In this document: positions 23,894 through 32,039 of the stretch, in pieces
Layout of the letters: every line of letters starts with the position of its first letter
Numbering within the stretch: position 1 is the stretch's first letter
Origin: Streptomyces sp. NRRL F-525
GTDB lineage: Bacteria > Actinomycetota > Actinomycetes > Streptomycetales > Streptomycetaceae
Assembly: GCF_000716605.1 (NCBI RefSeq)
Contig: NZ_JNXE01000030.1
Location: 62,001 to 126,000, forward strand
DNA: 64,000 bases
Direction: 5' to 3'
The notes under the pieces: model-generated
Databases searched by the model: none
What the model saw: only the letters and a program-made list of their open reading frames with translations
Told to the model about the DNA's origin: nothing
Made by a program: the position numbers and the translations under genes

Positions 23894-24592
23894 TCAGTTG
23901 CCGGAGGCCAGCGCCCGCGTGACGCCCTTCTCCTTCGGCCCGAGGAAGTGCGGATCGGGATGGAACACCAGGTCCAGCGCCGCCTTGCCCGCCGCGAACA
24001 CCTCGCGGGAGCCGCCGTAGTACCAGGTCACGTTGTGCGATTCGTCGACACCGACGCCGTACGAGTCGACCCCCGCCGCGTCGCACAGCGCGACCGCCCG
24101 CCGGATGTGGAAGTTCTGGCTGATGAGGACGGCCTTGTCGACGCCGAAGATCTTCTTGGCGCGGACGCAGGAGTCCCAGGTGTCGAAACCGGCGTAGTCG
24201 GTCACCACGCGCGAGCGTGGCACCCCGTGCTTCGCCAGGTAGACGCGCATCGCGTCCGGCTCGTCGTAGTCCTTGCGGCTGTTGTCACCGGTCACCAGGA
24301 CGACCTTCACCCGCCCCTCCCGGTACAGCGTCGCCGCCGCGTCCAGCCGGTGCGCGAGATACGGCGACGGCTCGCCGTCCCACAGCCCGGCACCGAACAC
24401 CACGGCGACATCGGTGCGCGGCGCGTCCTGAACGCTCCCGAGCCGGTCCGCCGTCACGACCCACAGCCAGGTCGCCGGAAGCAGCGCGAGGACACACCCG
24501 GCGGCCACCACCTGCACGAGCTGCCGCCATCCCGCACGCGTGCGTGGCAGTCGCGGCCGACGGGGCCTCAGGCGGCGCATCAGACGTATCAA
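23894..24592 (-). CDS. YdcF/SanA-like DUF218 membrane protein
   Basis: 232 residues. A basic N-terminus and one TM helix (LVQVVAAGCVLALLPATWLWVV) precede the extracytoplasmic DUF218 domain. Conserved motifs are DVAVVFGAGLWDGEPSPYLAHRLDAAATLYREGRVKVVLVTGDN, EPDAMRVYLAKHGV and LISQNFHIRRAVALC. SanA-like proteins are tied to envelope barrier function. TTG 24592 was chosen because GGAGG sits 7 nt upstream; ATG 24580 is an alternative four codons in. Confidence 0.85.
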   Translation of the reverse strand: MIRLMRRLRPRRPRLPRTRAGWRQLVQVVAAGCVLALLPATWLWVVTADRLGSVQDAPRTDVAVVFGAGLWDGEPSPYLAHRLDAAATLYREGRVKVVLVTGDNSRKDYDEPDAMRVYLAKHGVPRSRVVTDYAGFDTWDSCVRAKKIFGVDKAVLISQNFHIRRAVALCDAAGVDSYGVGVDESHNVTWYYGGSREVFAAGKAALDLVFHPDPHFLGPKEKGVTRALASGN

Positions 24593-24743
24593 GGGGGCCC
24601 CTCCGCGTTCGGTTCCGACAGTCACAGACGCGCCGCGACCCGCTCCGGTTCTCACACCCCCCGGCACCCCACCGTGAACCCCTGGAAAAGACCCATGTCT
24701 CCAGCGCAACGGGGTGGCAACCTCCCCCTGCCACGATCACTCC

Positions 24744-25571
24744 ATGACGGCGTCGATTCCACCTCGCGAGGAGCCCACCTTCGGCAGTACGCCTGCCCTG
24801 GTCCTGGTGGCCCACGGCAGCCGCGACCCAAGAGCCCTGGACACCGTACGAGCCCTCCAGTCCCGCGTCCGCGCCCTGCGCCCCGACGTCCCCGTCCACC
24901 TGGGCCACATCGAACTGAACGAGCCCCGCCTCCCGGACACCCTCACCCAACTCCCCACCCCGGAAGCGGTCTTGGTCCCCCTCCTCCTGACCCGCGGCTA
25001 CCACGTGAAGCGGGACATCCCGGAGCTGGCGGCCAACGCACAGGCACACACGCGCGTGGCACCCCCTTTGGGCCCGCACCCCCTCCTGGTGGAGACCCTC
25101 TACGACCGCCTGGTGGAGGCGGGTTGGCACACAGGGCCCCGTGGGGCGAGCGCGGTGGTCCTGGCCGCAGCGGGCTCCCGGGATCCGGAGTCGAAGCTGG
25201 ACACCCTCCGCACGGCCCACCTCCTGGCCGCCCGCCTGGGCGTCCCCGTGATCCCGGCCTACGCCTCCGCAGCGACCCCCACGGTCCCCGAGGCGATCCA
25301 CACCCTCACGGCCCAAGGCCACCACAGGGTGGCGATCGCCTCCTGCTTCACGGCCCCGGGCCGCTTCGCGACCCAGTGCGCGGAGACGGCCCCCTGGATC
25401 GCGTCGGCCCCCTTGGGAGCCCACCCCGGGATGGCAAGGCTGATCCTCCACCGCTACGACCAGACGCTTGGCACCTGGCCAGGGGCACCCCACCCAGGGG
25501 CGCGGGGAACTGCGCGACCAGCCACAACGAGCCCGCAGACGCAACCGAACCGCACCCCGGCAAACGCATAG
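24744..25571 (+). CDS. Sirohydrochlorin chelatase (CbiX/SirB-like), C-terminus extended into repeat
   Basis: 275 residues. Two tandem half-domains of the class II chelatase fold: LVLVAHGSRDPRALDTVRAL with the metal-binding His, and AVVLAAAGSRDPESKLDTLR where the second His is replaced. It inserts Fe2+ (or Co2+) into sirohydrochlorin; siroheme is the cofactor of the NirB nitrite reductase earlier in the window. The last ~30 residues (GAPHPGARGTARPATTS...) are encoded by the dispersed GGGGCGCGGGGAACTGCGCG repeat and are unlikely to be functional. ATG 24744 is the start giving the family N-terminus. Confidence 0.9.
   Translation: MTASIPPREEPTFGSTPALVLVAHGSRDPRALDTVRALQSRVRALRPDVPVHLGHIELNEPRLPDTLTQLPTPEAVLVPLLLTRGYHVKRDIPELAANAQAHTRVAPPLGPHPLLVETLYDRLVEAGWHTGPRGASAVVLAAAGSRDPESKLDTLRTAHLLAARLGVPVIPAYASAATPTVPEAIHTLTAQGHHRVAIASCFTAPGRFATQCAETAPWIASAPLGAHPGMARLILHRYDQTLGTWPGAPHPGARGTARPATTSPQTQPNRTPANA
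25496..25525 (+). repeat. Copy of dispersed Streptomyces repeat inside chelatase 3' end
   Basis: The 30-bp segment begins AGGGGCGCGGGGAAC and ends TGCGCGACCAGCCAC. The same 30 bases recur at the right arm of the 31690-31996 element and, reversed, at its left arm. Here it is read through as codons of the chelatase C-terminus. Confidence 0.85.
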
Positions 25572-25619
25572 GCGCCCCGCAACTCCCGAATTGTCACTAC
25601 CGCCGCTTACTGTCGAAGC

Positions 25620-26963
25620 ATGGAAGGCACAGCAGGCACCGCAGGTACACGCACAGCAGCCCCCCACCCCTACGACCCGACGTCAGTCGCCCGCTGGGCA
25701 CCGGAGCCCGACAAACGCCCCGGCCGCACCGCCTTCCAACGCGACCGCGCCCGAATCCTCCACTCCGCCGCCCTGCGCCGCCTCGCGGGCAAAACCCAGG
25801 TGGTCACCCCAGGAACCCGAAGCCAGGCCTGGGACGCCAGCCCCCGCACCCGCCTGACCCACTCCCTGGAGTGCGCCCAGGTAGGCCGAGAGCTGGGCGC
25901 AGCCCTCGGCTGCGACCCCGACCTCGTCGAAGCCGCCTGCCTCTCCCACGACCTGGGGCACCCCCCCTTCGGCCACAACGGCGAACAGGCACTCAACGAA
26001 TTCGCCGACGACTGCGGCGGCTTCGAGGGCAACGCGCAATCCCTGAGACTCCTCACCCGCATCGAACCGAAGCGCTTCGTAAGAAGCGACACGACAGGCG
26101 AGATGGTGAGCGTCGGCCTCAACCTCACCCGCGCCGCCCTCGACGCCGCCACCAAGTACCCCTGGCCGCGAGGAGCGCACCCCACCGACCCCACGTCCCC
26201 GAAGTTCGGCGTCTACGAGGACGACAGACCCGTCTTCGACTGGGTCCGCAAGGGCGCCCCCGGCACGCGCACGTGCTTCGAGGCCCAGGTGATGGACTGG
26301 TCTGACGACGTGGCGTACTCGGTGCACGACGTCGAGGACGGCCTGCACGCGGGCCACATCGACCCCAACTGCCTGCACGCCGAACCGGAACGCCAGGAGA
26401 TCTTCAAGGTCGCCATCGGCCGCTACGTCCCCGCGGACACGGCCCCCGACGAACTCGCCGAGGCGCTGGACCGGCTCCAGGACCAGGAGTGGTGGCCGCA
26501 CGGCTACGACGGCTCGGCCGTGGCGCAGGCCCGCCTCAAGGACGCCACCAGCCAGCTCATCGGCCGCTTCTGCCTGGCCGCCGAGACCGCCACGCGCGCG
26601 GCGTACGGCACCGGCCGCCTCACCCGCTACGACGCCGAACTCGTCGTACCGCACGAGGCACGGCTGGAGTGCGCGGTCCTCAAGGCGGTCGCCGACCGGT
26701 ACGTGATGCAGCGCGCGGAGCAGGAGCGCATCCGCGCCGACGAGCGGATCGTCGTCGCCGAACTCGCCGAGGTGCTCACCACGCGCGCGCCCGACGGGCT
26801 GGAGCCGCAGTTCCGCGCGCAGTTCGAGGAGGCGGCCGACGACCGCGCCCGCAAGCGGGTGATCGTGGATCAGATCGCCTCGCTGACGGACGCGTCGGCG
26901 CGTTCTCTTCACGCGCATCTCACGTCGCTGGGGCACAGTGACGCGAAACAAGCCCGAATGTGA
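25620..26963 (+). CDS. dgt: Deoxyguanosinetriphosphate triphosphohydrolase-like protein
   Basis: 447 residues, HD-superfamily dNTPase, which hydrolyses dGTP (or other dNTPs) to the nucleoside and triphosphate and tunes nucleotide pools. Conserved sequence: [40 protein letters not shown] (first metal His), and [20 protein letters not shown] (HD dyad). The third metal Asp lies in [19 protein letters not shown]. It is followed by the reductase gene, then dnaG and a sigma-70 gene, a conserved actinobacterial order. Confidence 0.95.
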   Translation: MEGTAGTAGTRTAAPHPYDPTSVARWAPEPDKRPGRTAFQRDRARILHSAALRRLAGKTQVVTPGTRSQAWDASPRTRLTHSLECAQVGRELGAALGCDPDLVEAACLSHDLGHPPFGHNGEQALNEFADDCGGFEGNAQSLRLLTRIEPKRFVRSDTTGEMVSVGLNLTRAALDAATKYPWPRGAHPTDPTSPKFGVYEDDRPVFDWVRKGAPGTRTCFEAQVMDWSDDVAYSVHDVEDGLHAGHIDPNCLHAEPERQEIFKVAIGRYVPADTAPDELAEALDRLQDQEWWPHGYDGSAVAQARLKDATSQLIGRFCLAAETATRAAYGTGRLTRYDAELVVPHEARLECAVLKAVADRYVMQRAEQERIRADERIVVAELAEVLTTRAPDGLEPQFRAQFEEAADDRARKRVIVDQIASLTDASARSLHAHLTSLGHSDAKQARM

Positions 26964-27056
26964 CCCTCCGTGGCCTGATCGGGCCACACCCCCTTCCCGC
27001 ATCACACTGCGTGCGGGACGCTCGCATATGGCGGCACCCTTACGAGGAGGCATCAA

Positions 27057-28331
27057 GTGGTCGACGCGGATCAGACGTTCGTCATCATCGGAGGAGGCCT
27101 GGCCGGCGCCAAGGCGGCCGAGACGCTCCGAGCGGAGGGCTTCACCGGCCGCGTGATACTGATCTGCGACGAACGCGACCACCCGTACGAGCGCCCGCCG
27201 CTGTCCAAGGGCTACCTCCTCGGTAAGGAGGAGCGCGACAGCGTCTTCGTGCACGAACCCGCCTGGTACGCGCAGAACGACATCGAGCTGCACCTCGGCC
27301 AGACCGTCGACGCCATCGACCGTACGGCGAAGACGGTGCGCTTCGGGGACGACGGCACCCTGGTCCGCTACGACAAGTTGCTCATCGCCACCGGCTCCGA
27401 GCCCCGCCGCCTCGACATCCCGGGCACGGACCTAGCGGGCGTCCACCACCTGCGCCGCCTCTCGCACGCCGAGCGCCTGAAGAACGTGCTGGCGTCGCTC
27501 GGCCGGGACAACGGCCATCTGGTGATCGCCGGCGGCGGCTGGATCGGCCTGGAGGTCGCCGCGGCGGCCCGGGAGTACGGCGCCGAGGTCACCGTCGTGG
27601 AACCGTCCCAGACGCCGCTGCACGGCGTCCTCGGACCCGAACTGGGCCAGCTCTTCGCCGACCTGCACGCCGAGCACGGCGTGCGGTTCCACTTCGGCGC
27701 CCGGCTCACCGAGATCGTCGGCCAGGACGGCATGGTGCTGGCCGCCCGTACCGACGACGGCGAGGAGCACCCCGCGCACGACGTCCTCGCGGCGATCGGC
27801 GCGGCCCCGCGCACCGCGCTCGCCGAGGCGGCGGGCCTGGAGCTGGCCGACCGCGCGCACGGCGGGGGCATCGCGGTCGACGAACGGCTGCGCACCTCCG
27901 ACCCCGACATCTACGCGGCCGGCGACGTGGCCGCCTTCCACCACGCCCTGTTCGACACCCGCCTCCGGGTGGAGCACTGGGCGAACGCCCTCAACGGCGG
28001 CCCGGCGGCGGCCCGCGCGATGCTCGGCAAGGACGTCACCTACGACCGCGTGCCCTATTTCTTCTCCGACCAGTACGACTTGGGTATGGAGTACTCCGGC
28101 TGGGCGCCCCCGGGCTCCTACGACGAAGTGGTGATCCGGGGAGACGCGGGCAAGCGGGAGTTCATCGCCTTCTGGCTGAAGGAGGGCCGCGTGCTGGCCG
28201 GGATGAACGTGAATGTGTGGGACGTCACAGAGCCCATCCAGCAGCTCATCCGCTCCCGGGCCCAGGTGGACACCGAGGCCCTCGCGGACCCACACGTTCC
28301 GCTGGACAGCCTGGGCGCCAAGAGCTCCTAG
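27057..28331 (+). CDS. FAD-dependent ferredoxin/rubredoxin reductase-like protein
   Basis: 424 residues, pyridine-nucleotide disulfide-oxidoreductase fold without the redox-active CxxxxC. FAD site VIIGGGLAGAKAAETLR, the ERPPLSKGYL segment typical of putidaredoxin/rhodocoxin reductases, and NAD(P) site LVIAGGGWIGLEVAAAAREYGAEVTVVE. The second FAD motif is DPDIYAAGDVAAF, followed by the reductase C-terminal domain. It transfers electrons from NAD(P)H to a ferredoxin, perhaps for P450 enzymes. GTG 27057 has GAGGAGG upstream. Located between dgt and dnaG. Confidence 0.93.
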   Translation: MVDADQTFVIIGGGLAGAKAAETLRAEGFTGRVILICDERDHPYERPPLSKGYLLGKEERDSVFVHEPAWYAQNDIELHLGQTVDAIDRTAKTVRFGDDGTLVRYDKLLIATGSEPRRLDIPGTDLAGVHHLRRLSHAERLKNVLASLGRDNGHLVIAGGGWIGLEVAAAAREYGAEVTVVEPSQTPLHGVLGPELGQLFADLHAEHGVRFHFGARLTEIVGQDGMVLAARTDDGEEHPAHDVLAAIGAAPRTALAEAAGLELADRAHGGGIAVDERLRTSDPDIYAAGDVAAFHHALFDTRLRVEHWANALNGGPAAARAMLGKDVTYDRVPYFFSDQYDLGMEYSGWAPPGSYDEVVIRGDAGKREFIAFWLKEGRVLAGMNVNVWDVTEPIQQLIRSRAQVDTEALADPHVPLDSLGAKSS

Positions 28332-28369
28332 TCGTCACTGCTGTCAGTCCGGCCCCGTAGAATTCACGC

Positions 28370-30274
28370 GTGGCAGGACGGATCAACGACGAGGACGTGA
28401 AGGCGGTTCGGGACGCGGTCCCGATCGACGCCGTGGTGTCCGAGTACCTCCAGCTGCGGAACGCGGGCGGAGGCAACCTCAAGGGTCTCTGCCCCTTCCA
28501 CGACGAGAAGTCGCCGTCCTTCCAGGTCAGCCCCAGCAAGGGTCTCTTCCACTGCTTCGGCTGCCAGGAGGGCGGCGACACCATCACGTTCGTGATGAAG
28601 GTCGACCACCTCACGTTCTCCGAGTCGGTCGAGCGGCTGGCCGCCCAGGCCGGCATCACCCTGCGGTACGAGGAGGGCGGGTACAACCCCGCCCACCAGC
28701 GCGGCGAGCGCATCCGCCTGGTCGAGGCCCACAAGGTCGCCGCCGACTACTACGTGGAGCAGCTCGCCGTCAGCCCCGAGGCGGAGACCGGCCGCAAGTT
28801 CCTCGCCGAGCGCGGCTTCGACCAGTCCGCCGCCGAGCACTTCTCCGTCGGCTACAGCCCGCAGGGCTGGGACCACCTCACCCGCTTCCTCCGCGGCAAG
28901 GGCTTCACCGACAAGGAGATCCTCCTCTCCGGCCTCGCCCAGGAGGGCCGCCGCGGCCCCATCGACCGCTTCCGCGGCCGCCTGATGTGGCCGATCCGCG
29001 ACATCGGCGGCGAGGTCGTCGGCTTCGGCGCGAGGAAGCTCTACGAGTCGGACAACGGCCCGAAGTACCTCAACACGCCCGACACCGCGATCTACAAGAA
29101 GTCGCAGGTCCTCTACGGCATCGACCTCGCCAAGAAGGACATCGCCAAGTCCAGCCGCGCGGTCGTCGTCGAGGGCTACACGGACGTCATGGCCTGCCAC
29201 CTGGCAGGGGTGACGACGGCGATCGCCACCTGCGGCACGGCCTTCGGCACCGACCACATCAAGATCCTCCGCCGGCTGCTGATGGACAACGGAAGCGCGC
29301 GCGTGATCTTCACCTTCGACGGCGACGCGGCCGGCCAGAAAGCGGCCCTGCGCGCCTTCGAGGACGACCAGAAGTTCGCCGCCGAGACGTACATCGCGAT
29401 TGCCCCGGACAACATGGACCCCTGCGAGCTGCGCCTCGCCAAGGGCGACCAGGCGGTCGCCGACCTGGCCGAACCCCGCACCCCGCTCTTCGAGTTCGCG
29501 CTCCGCCAGATCGTCGTCCGCTACGACCTCGACACCCCCGCGGGCCGCGCCGCCGCCCTGGACGAGGCCGCCCCGATCGTCGCCCGCATCAAGAACAGCG
29601 GCGCCCAGCACGAGGTCGCCGTCCAGCTCGCCGGCATGCTCGGCATCCTCGACACCCAGTTCGTGGTCAAGCGCGTTGCCCAGCTGGCCCGTTGGGCCCG
29701 CGACCGCGGCGGCAAGGGCCCGGCACCGGCGAGGGGCGCCGCCCAGCAGCCGTACGACACCACCCCCCGCACCCCCACCGGCGGCCCCGCCCTCACCCTG
29801 CGCAACCCGGTCTTCGCCACCGAGCGCGAACTGCTCAAACTCGCCCTCCAGCGCCCCGACTTGGTCTCCCCGGCCTTCGACGCGTACGGCGTGGACGAGT
29901 TCACCGCCCCGCCCTACGCCGCCGTACGCGAGGCGATCATCGAGGCGGGCGGCGCCGAGTACGGCCTTCAGGACGCGCAGGACTATCTGGTCCGGGTCCG
30001 CGAGGCGGCACCGGACGACGCGGTCCGCGCGATGGTCACCGAGCTGGCCGTCGAGGCGATCATGCGCCGCACGGTCGACGAGAACTACGCGGGCGAGCAG
30101 CTCGTCACCGTCCGCCGAAGAGCCGTGGATCGCCGTATTCAGGAGGTCCAGATCACTGTCAGGCGATTGGAAGCAGGCGGCGATCCTGCTCAGTTGGCTG
30201 CGGCGAAGAACGAACTTTGGGTGCTTCAGCAGTACGACCAGGCCCTTAAGGTGCACGGCGCCACAGCGCTCTGA
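28370..30274 (+). CDS. dnaG: DNA primase
   Basis: 634 residues, full length. The CHC2 zinc finger (about residues 35-65) is GLCPFHDEKSPSFQVSP ... LFHCFGCQEGGD. The catalytic core has the family motif DRFRGRLMWPIRDIGGEVVGFGAR, and the TOPRIM motifs are VVVEGYTDVMA and FTFDGDAAG. The C-terminal ~180 residues are the DnaB-helicase interaction region. It synthesises RNA primers at the replication fork. GTG 28370 start. The sigma-70 gene follows at 30518, reminiscent of the dnaG-rpoD macromolecular synthesis operon. Confidence 0.98.
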   Translation: MAGRINDEDVKAVRDAVPIDAVVSEYLQLRNAGGGNLKGLCPFHDEKSPSFQVSPSKGLFHCFGCQEGGDTITFVMKVDHLTFSESVERLAAQAGITLRYEEGGYNPAHQRGERIRLVEAHKVAADYYVEQLAVSPEAETGRKFLAERGFDQSAAEHFSVGYSPQGWDHLTRFLRGKGFTDKEILLSGLAQEGRRGPIDRFRGRLMWPIRDIGGEVVGFGARKLYESDNGPKYLNTPDTAIYKKSQVLYGIDLAKKDIAKSSRAVVVEGYTDVMACHLAGVTTAIATCGTAFGTDHIKILRRLLMDNGSARVIFTFDGDAAGQKAALRAFEDDQKFAAETYIAIAPDNMDPCELRLAKGDQAVADLAEPRTPLFEFALRQIVVRYDLDTPAGRAAALDEAAPIVARIKNSGAQHEVAVQLAGMLGILDTQFVVKRVAQLARWARDRGGKGPAPARGAAQQPYDTTPRTPTGGPALTLRNPVFATERELLKLALQRPDLVSPAFDAYGVDEFTAPPYAAVREAIIEAGGAEYGLQDAQDYLVRVREAAPDDAVRAMVTELAVEAIMRRTVDENYAGEQLVTVRRRAVDRRIQEVQITVRRLEAGGDPAQLAAAKNELWVLQQYDQALKVHGATAL

Positions 30275-30517
30275 GCACGTAGTCACGGAACGGACTCAAA
30301 AAGTCACCGCACGCCCCTCGTGGCGGCGATGTGTCGTACTCCACACTGGGTTCCGGTGCCTGAGTCCTCGGAGCGCGGCCGATCCGTCCCCAGCGGGTCC
30401 TTCACCCCCGCGGTTCCGCTCATCGAGTACGGGACGGACAGCGGCGAGGCCGTCGTCTCCGCCCCTGAAGTACCGCTGCCGTACCCCCTGGCAGCGATCA
30501 TCCTGGAGGTCGCCCCC

Positions 30518-31666
30518 GTGCAGACCCAGACCCTCGACCAGACCGAGACCAGCACGACGGACGGCGCGGAAGCGGAAGCGGAGACCGATGTCCTCGCGAC
30601 CGTCCCTCCGCAGAGCCGTGCCGCGCACCACCCCGAGACCGCGGACCCGGAGAGCCCGCCCGAGCTCGAAGAACCGACGGCCGAAGCGGTGGAGACCGCC
30701 GAGGCCCCCGAGCCCGAGGCACGGCCCCGCGGCCGGGTCGCCGCCGACAACGGCGCGCCCTCCTCGGACCTGTTCCGGCAGTACCTGCGCGAGATCGGCC
30801 GCATTCCGCTACTCACCGCGGCCGAGGAGGTCGATCTCGCCCGCCGTGTCGAGGCCGGTCTGTTCGCCGAGGAGAAGCTCGGCGGCGCGACCGATCTGGA
30901 CAGCCAACTCGCCCTCGACCTGGACAAGTTGGTCGTCATGGGCCGCATGGCCAAGCGCCGCCTCATCGAGGCGAACCTGCGGCTGGTCGTGTCCGTCGCG
31001 AAGAGGTACGTGGGGCGCGGGCTGACCATGCTCGACCTCGTCCAGGAGGGAAACCTCGGGCTGATCAGGGCAGTTGAGAAATTCGACTACGCCCGCGGGT
31101 ACAAGTTCTCGACGTACGCGACCTGGTGGATCCGCCAGGCCATGTCCCGCGCCCTCGCCGACCAGGCCCGCACGATTCGCGTCCCGGTGCATGTCGTCGA
31201 ACTCATCAACCGGGTCGTCCGGGTTCAGCGCCGGATGCTCCAGGAGCGCGGCTACGAGCCGACGCCGGAGGAGGTGGCCGACCATCTCGACCTCGCGCCC
31301 GAGCGCGTCAGCGAGGTGCTGCGCCTTGCCCAGGAGCCGGTGTCGTTGCACGCGCCGGTGGGGGAGGAGGACGACGTTGCGCTCGGTGACCTGATCGAGG
31401 ACGGCGACGCGACGAGTCCCGTGGAGTCGGCGGCGTTCCTGTTGCTGAGGCAGCACCTTGAGGCTGTGCTGTCGACGCTGGGGGAGCGGGAGCGGAAGGT
31501 CGTACAGCTGAGGTATGGCCTGGCGGACGGCCGCCCGCGCACGTTGGAGGAGATCGGGCGGATCTTCGGCGTGACGCGGGAGCGGATACGGCAGATCGAG
31601 TCGAAGACGCTGAACAAACTGCGGGATCACGCTTTTGCGGATCAGCTGAGGGGTTATCTGGACTGA
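30518..31666 (+). CDS. hrdA: Principal-type sigma-70 factor, HrdA-like
   Basis: 382 residues from GTG 30518, preceded by GGAGGTCGCCCCC. An acidic low-complexity N-terminus (~90 residues) precedes region 1.2 ([33 protein letters not shown]), region 2 ([67 protein letters not shown]), region 3 and region 4 ([15 protein letters not shown] ... [18 protein letters not shown]). This is a group 1/2 factor; its place after dnaG and short N-terminus suggest HrdA rather than essential HrdB. A longer frame from ATG 30320 adds 66 residues with no family match. Confidence 0.9.
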   Translation: MQTQTLDQTETSTTDGAEAEAETDVLATVPPQSRAAHHPETADPESPPELEEPTAEAVETAEAPEPEARPRGRVAADNGAPSSDLFRQYLREIGRIPLLTAAEEVDLARRVEAGLFAEEKLGGATDLDSQLALDLDKLVVMGRMAKRRLIEANLRLVVSVAKRYVGRGLTMLDLVQEGNLGLIRAVEKFDYARGYKFSTYATWWIRQAMSRALADQARTIRVPVHVVELINRVVRVQRRMLQERGYEPTPEEVADHLDLAPERVSEVLRLAQEPVSLHAPVGEEDDVALGDLIEDGDATSPVESAAFLLLRQHLEAVLSTLGERERKVVQLRYGLADGRPRTLEEIGRIFGVTRERIRQIESKTLNKLRDHAFADQLRGYLD

Positions 31667-31689
31667 TGCCGGGTGCGGGCCCGGTGGGG

Positions 31690-31996
31690 GCTGGTCGCGC
31701 AGTTCCCCGCGCCCCTAAAAACGCCGGGCTTGGCCTGTTCTTCCAGAGGCCCCGCGTCCCTGGAAACGCCGGGCTTGGCCTGTTCTCGCAGAGCCCCCGT
31801 GCCCCTGAAAACGCCGGGCTTGCCCTGTTCTTCCAGAGCCCCCGCGTCCCTGGAAACGCCGGGCGTGCCCTGTTTTTTCAGAGCCCCCGTGTCCCTGAAA
31901 ACCCGGGCCTGCCCGGTGCTTTCAGGGGCTCGCCGCGCTCCTGCAAAGGACCTCAGCCGAGGGGCTTTTAGGGGCGCGGGGAACTGCGCGACCAGC
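31690..31996. repeat. 307-bp element with perfect 31-bp terminal inverted repeats
   Basis: The left arm 31690-31720 (beginning GCTGGTCGCGCAGTTCC) and right arm 31966-31996 (ending TGCGCGACCAGC) are perfect reverse complements over 31 bp, including the A4/T4 inner edge. The arms are copies of the dispersed Streptomyces repeat also found at 25496. Between them lies a 45-bp tandem array. RNA of this segment would fold into one long hairpin and could end hrdA-like and ABC-exporter transcription from both sides. Confidence 0.9.
31721..31946 (+). repeat. 45-bp tandem repeat array, four copies plus a degenerate fifth
   Basis: Units at 31721-31765, 31766-31810, 31811-31855 and 31856-31900, each starting ACGCCGGGC(T/G)TG and ending in CCCTG(G/A)AA, then a diverged copy to 31946. 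The exact 45-bp period keeps all units in one frame, so a spurious repetitive reading frame results. Each unit has an internal hairpin-like ending (TTCCAGAG ... CCCTGGAA). Confidence 0.9.
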
Positions 31997-32039
31997 CACG
32001 ACGGGCCGTCAGACGAACGACGGCCCGTCCTCCTCGGTG

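Noticed and set aside
30320..30517. N-terminal extension of the HrdA-like sigma factor from ATG 30320
   Set aside because: No sigma-like sequence and no ribosome site; GTG 30518 has GGAGG at proper spacing.
31721..31946. CRISPR array
   Set aside because: Units are contiguous with no unique spacers, and no cas genes are present.
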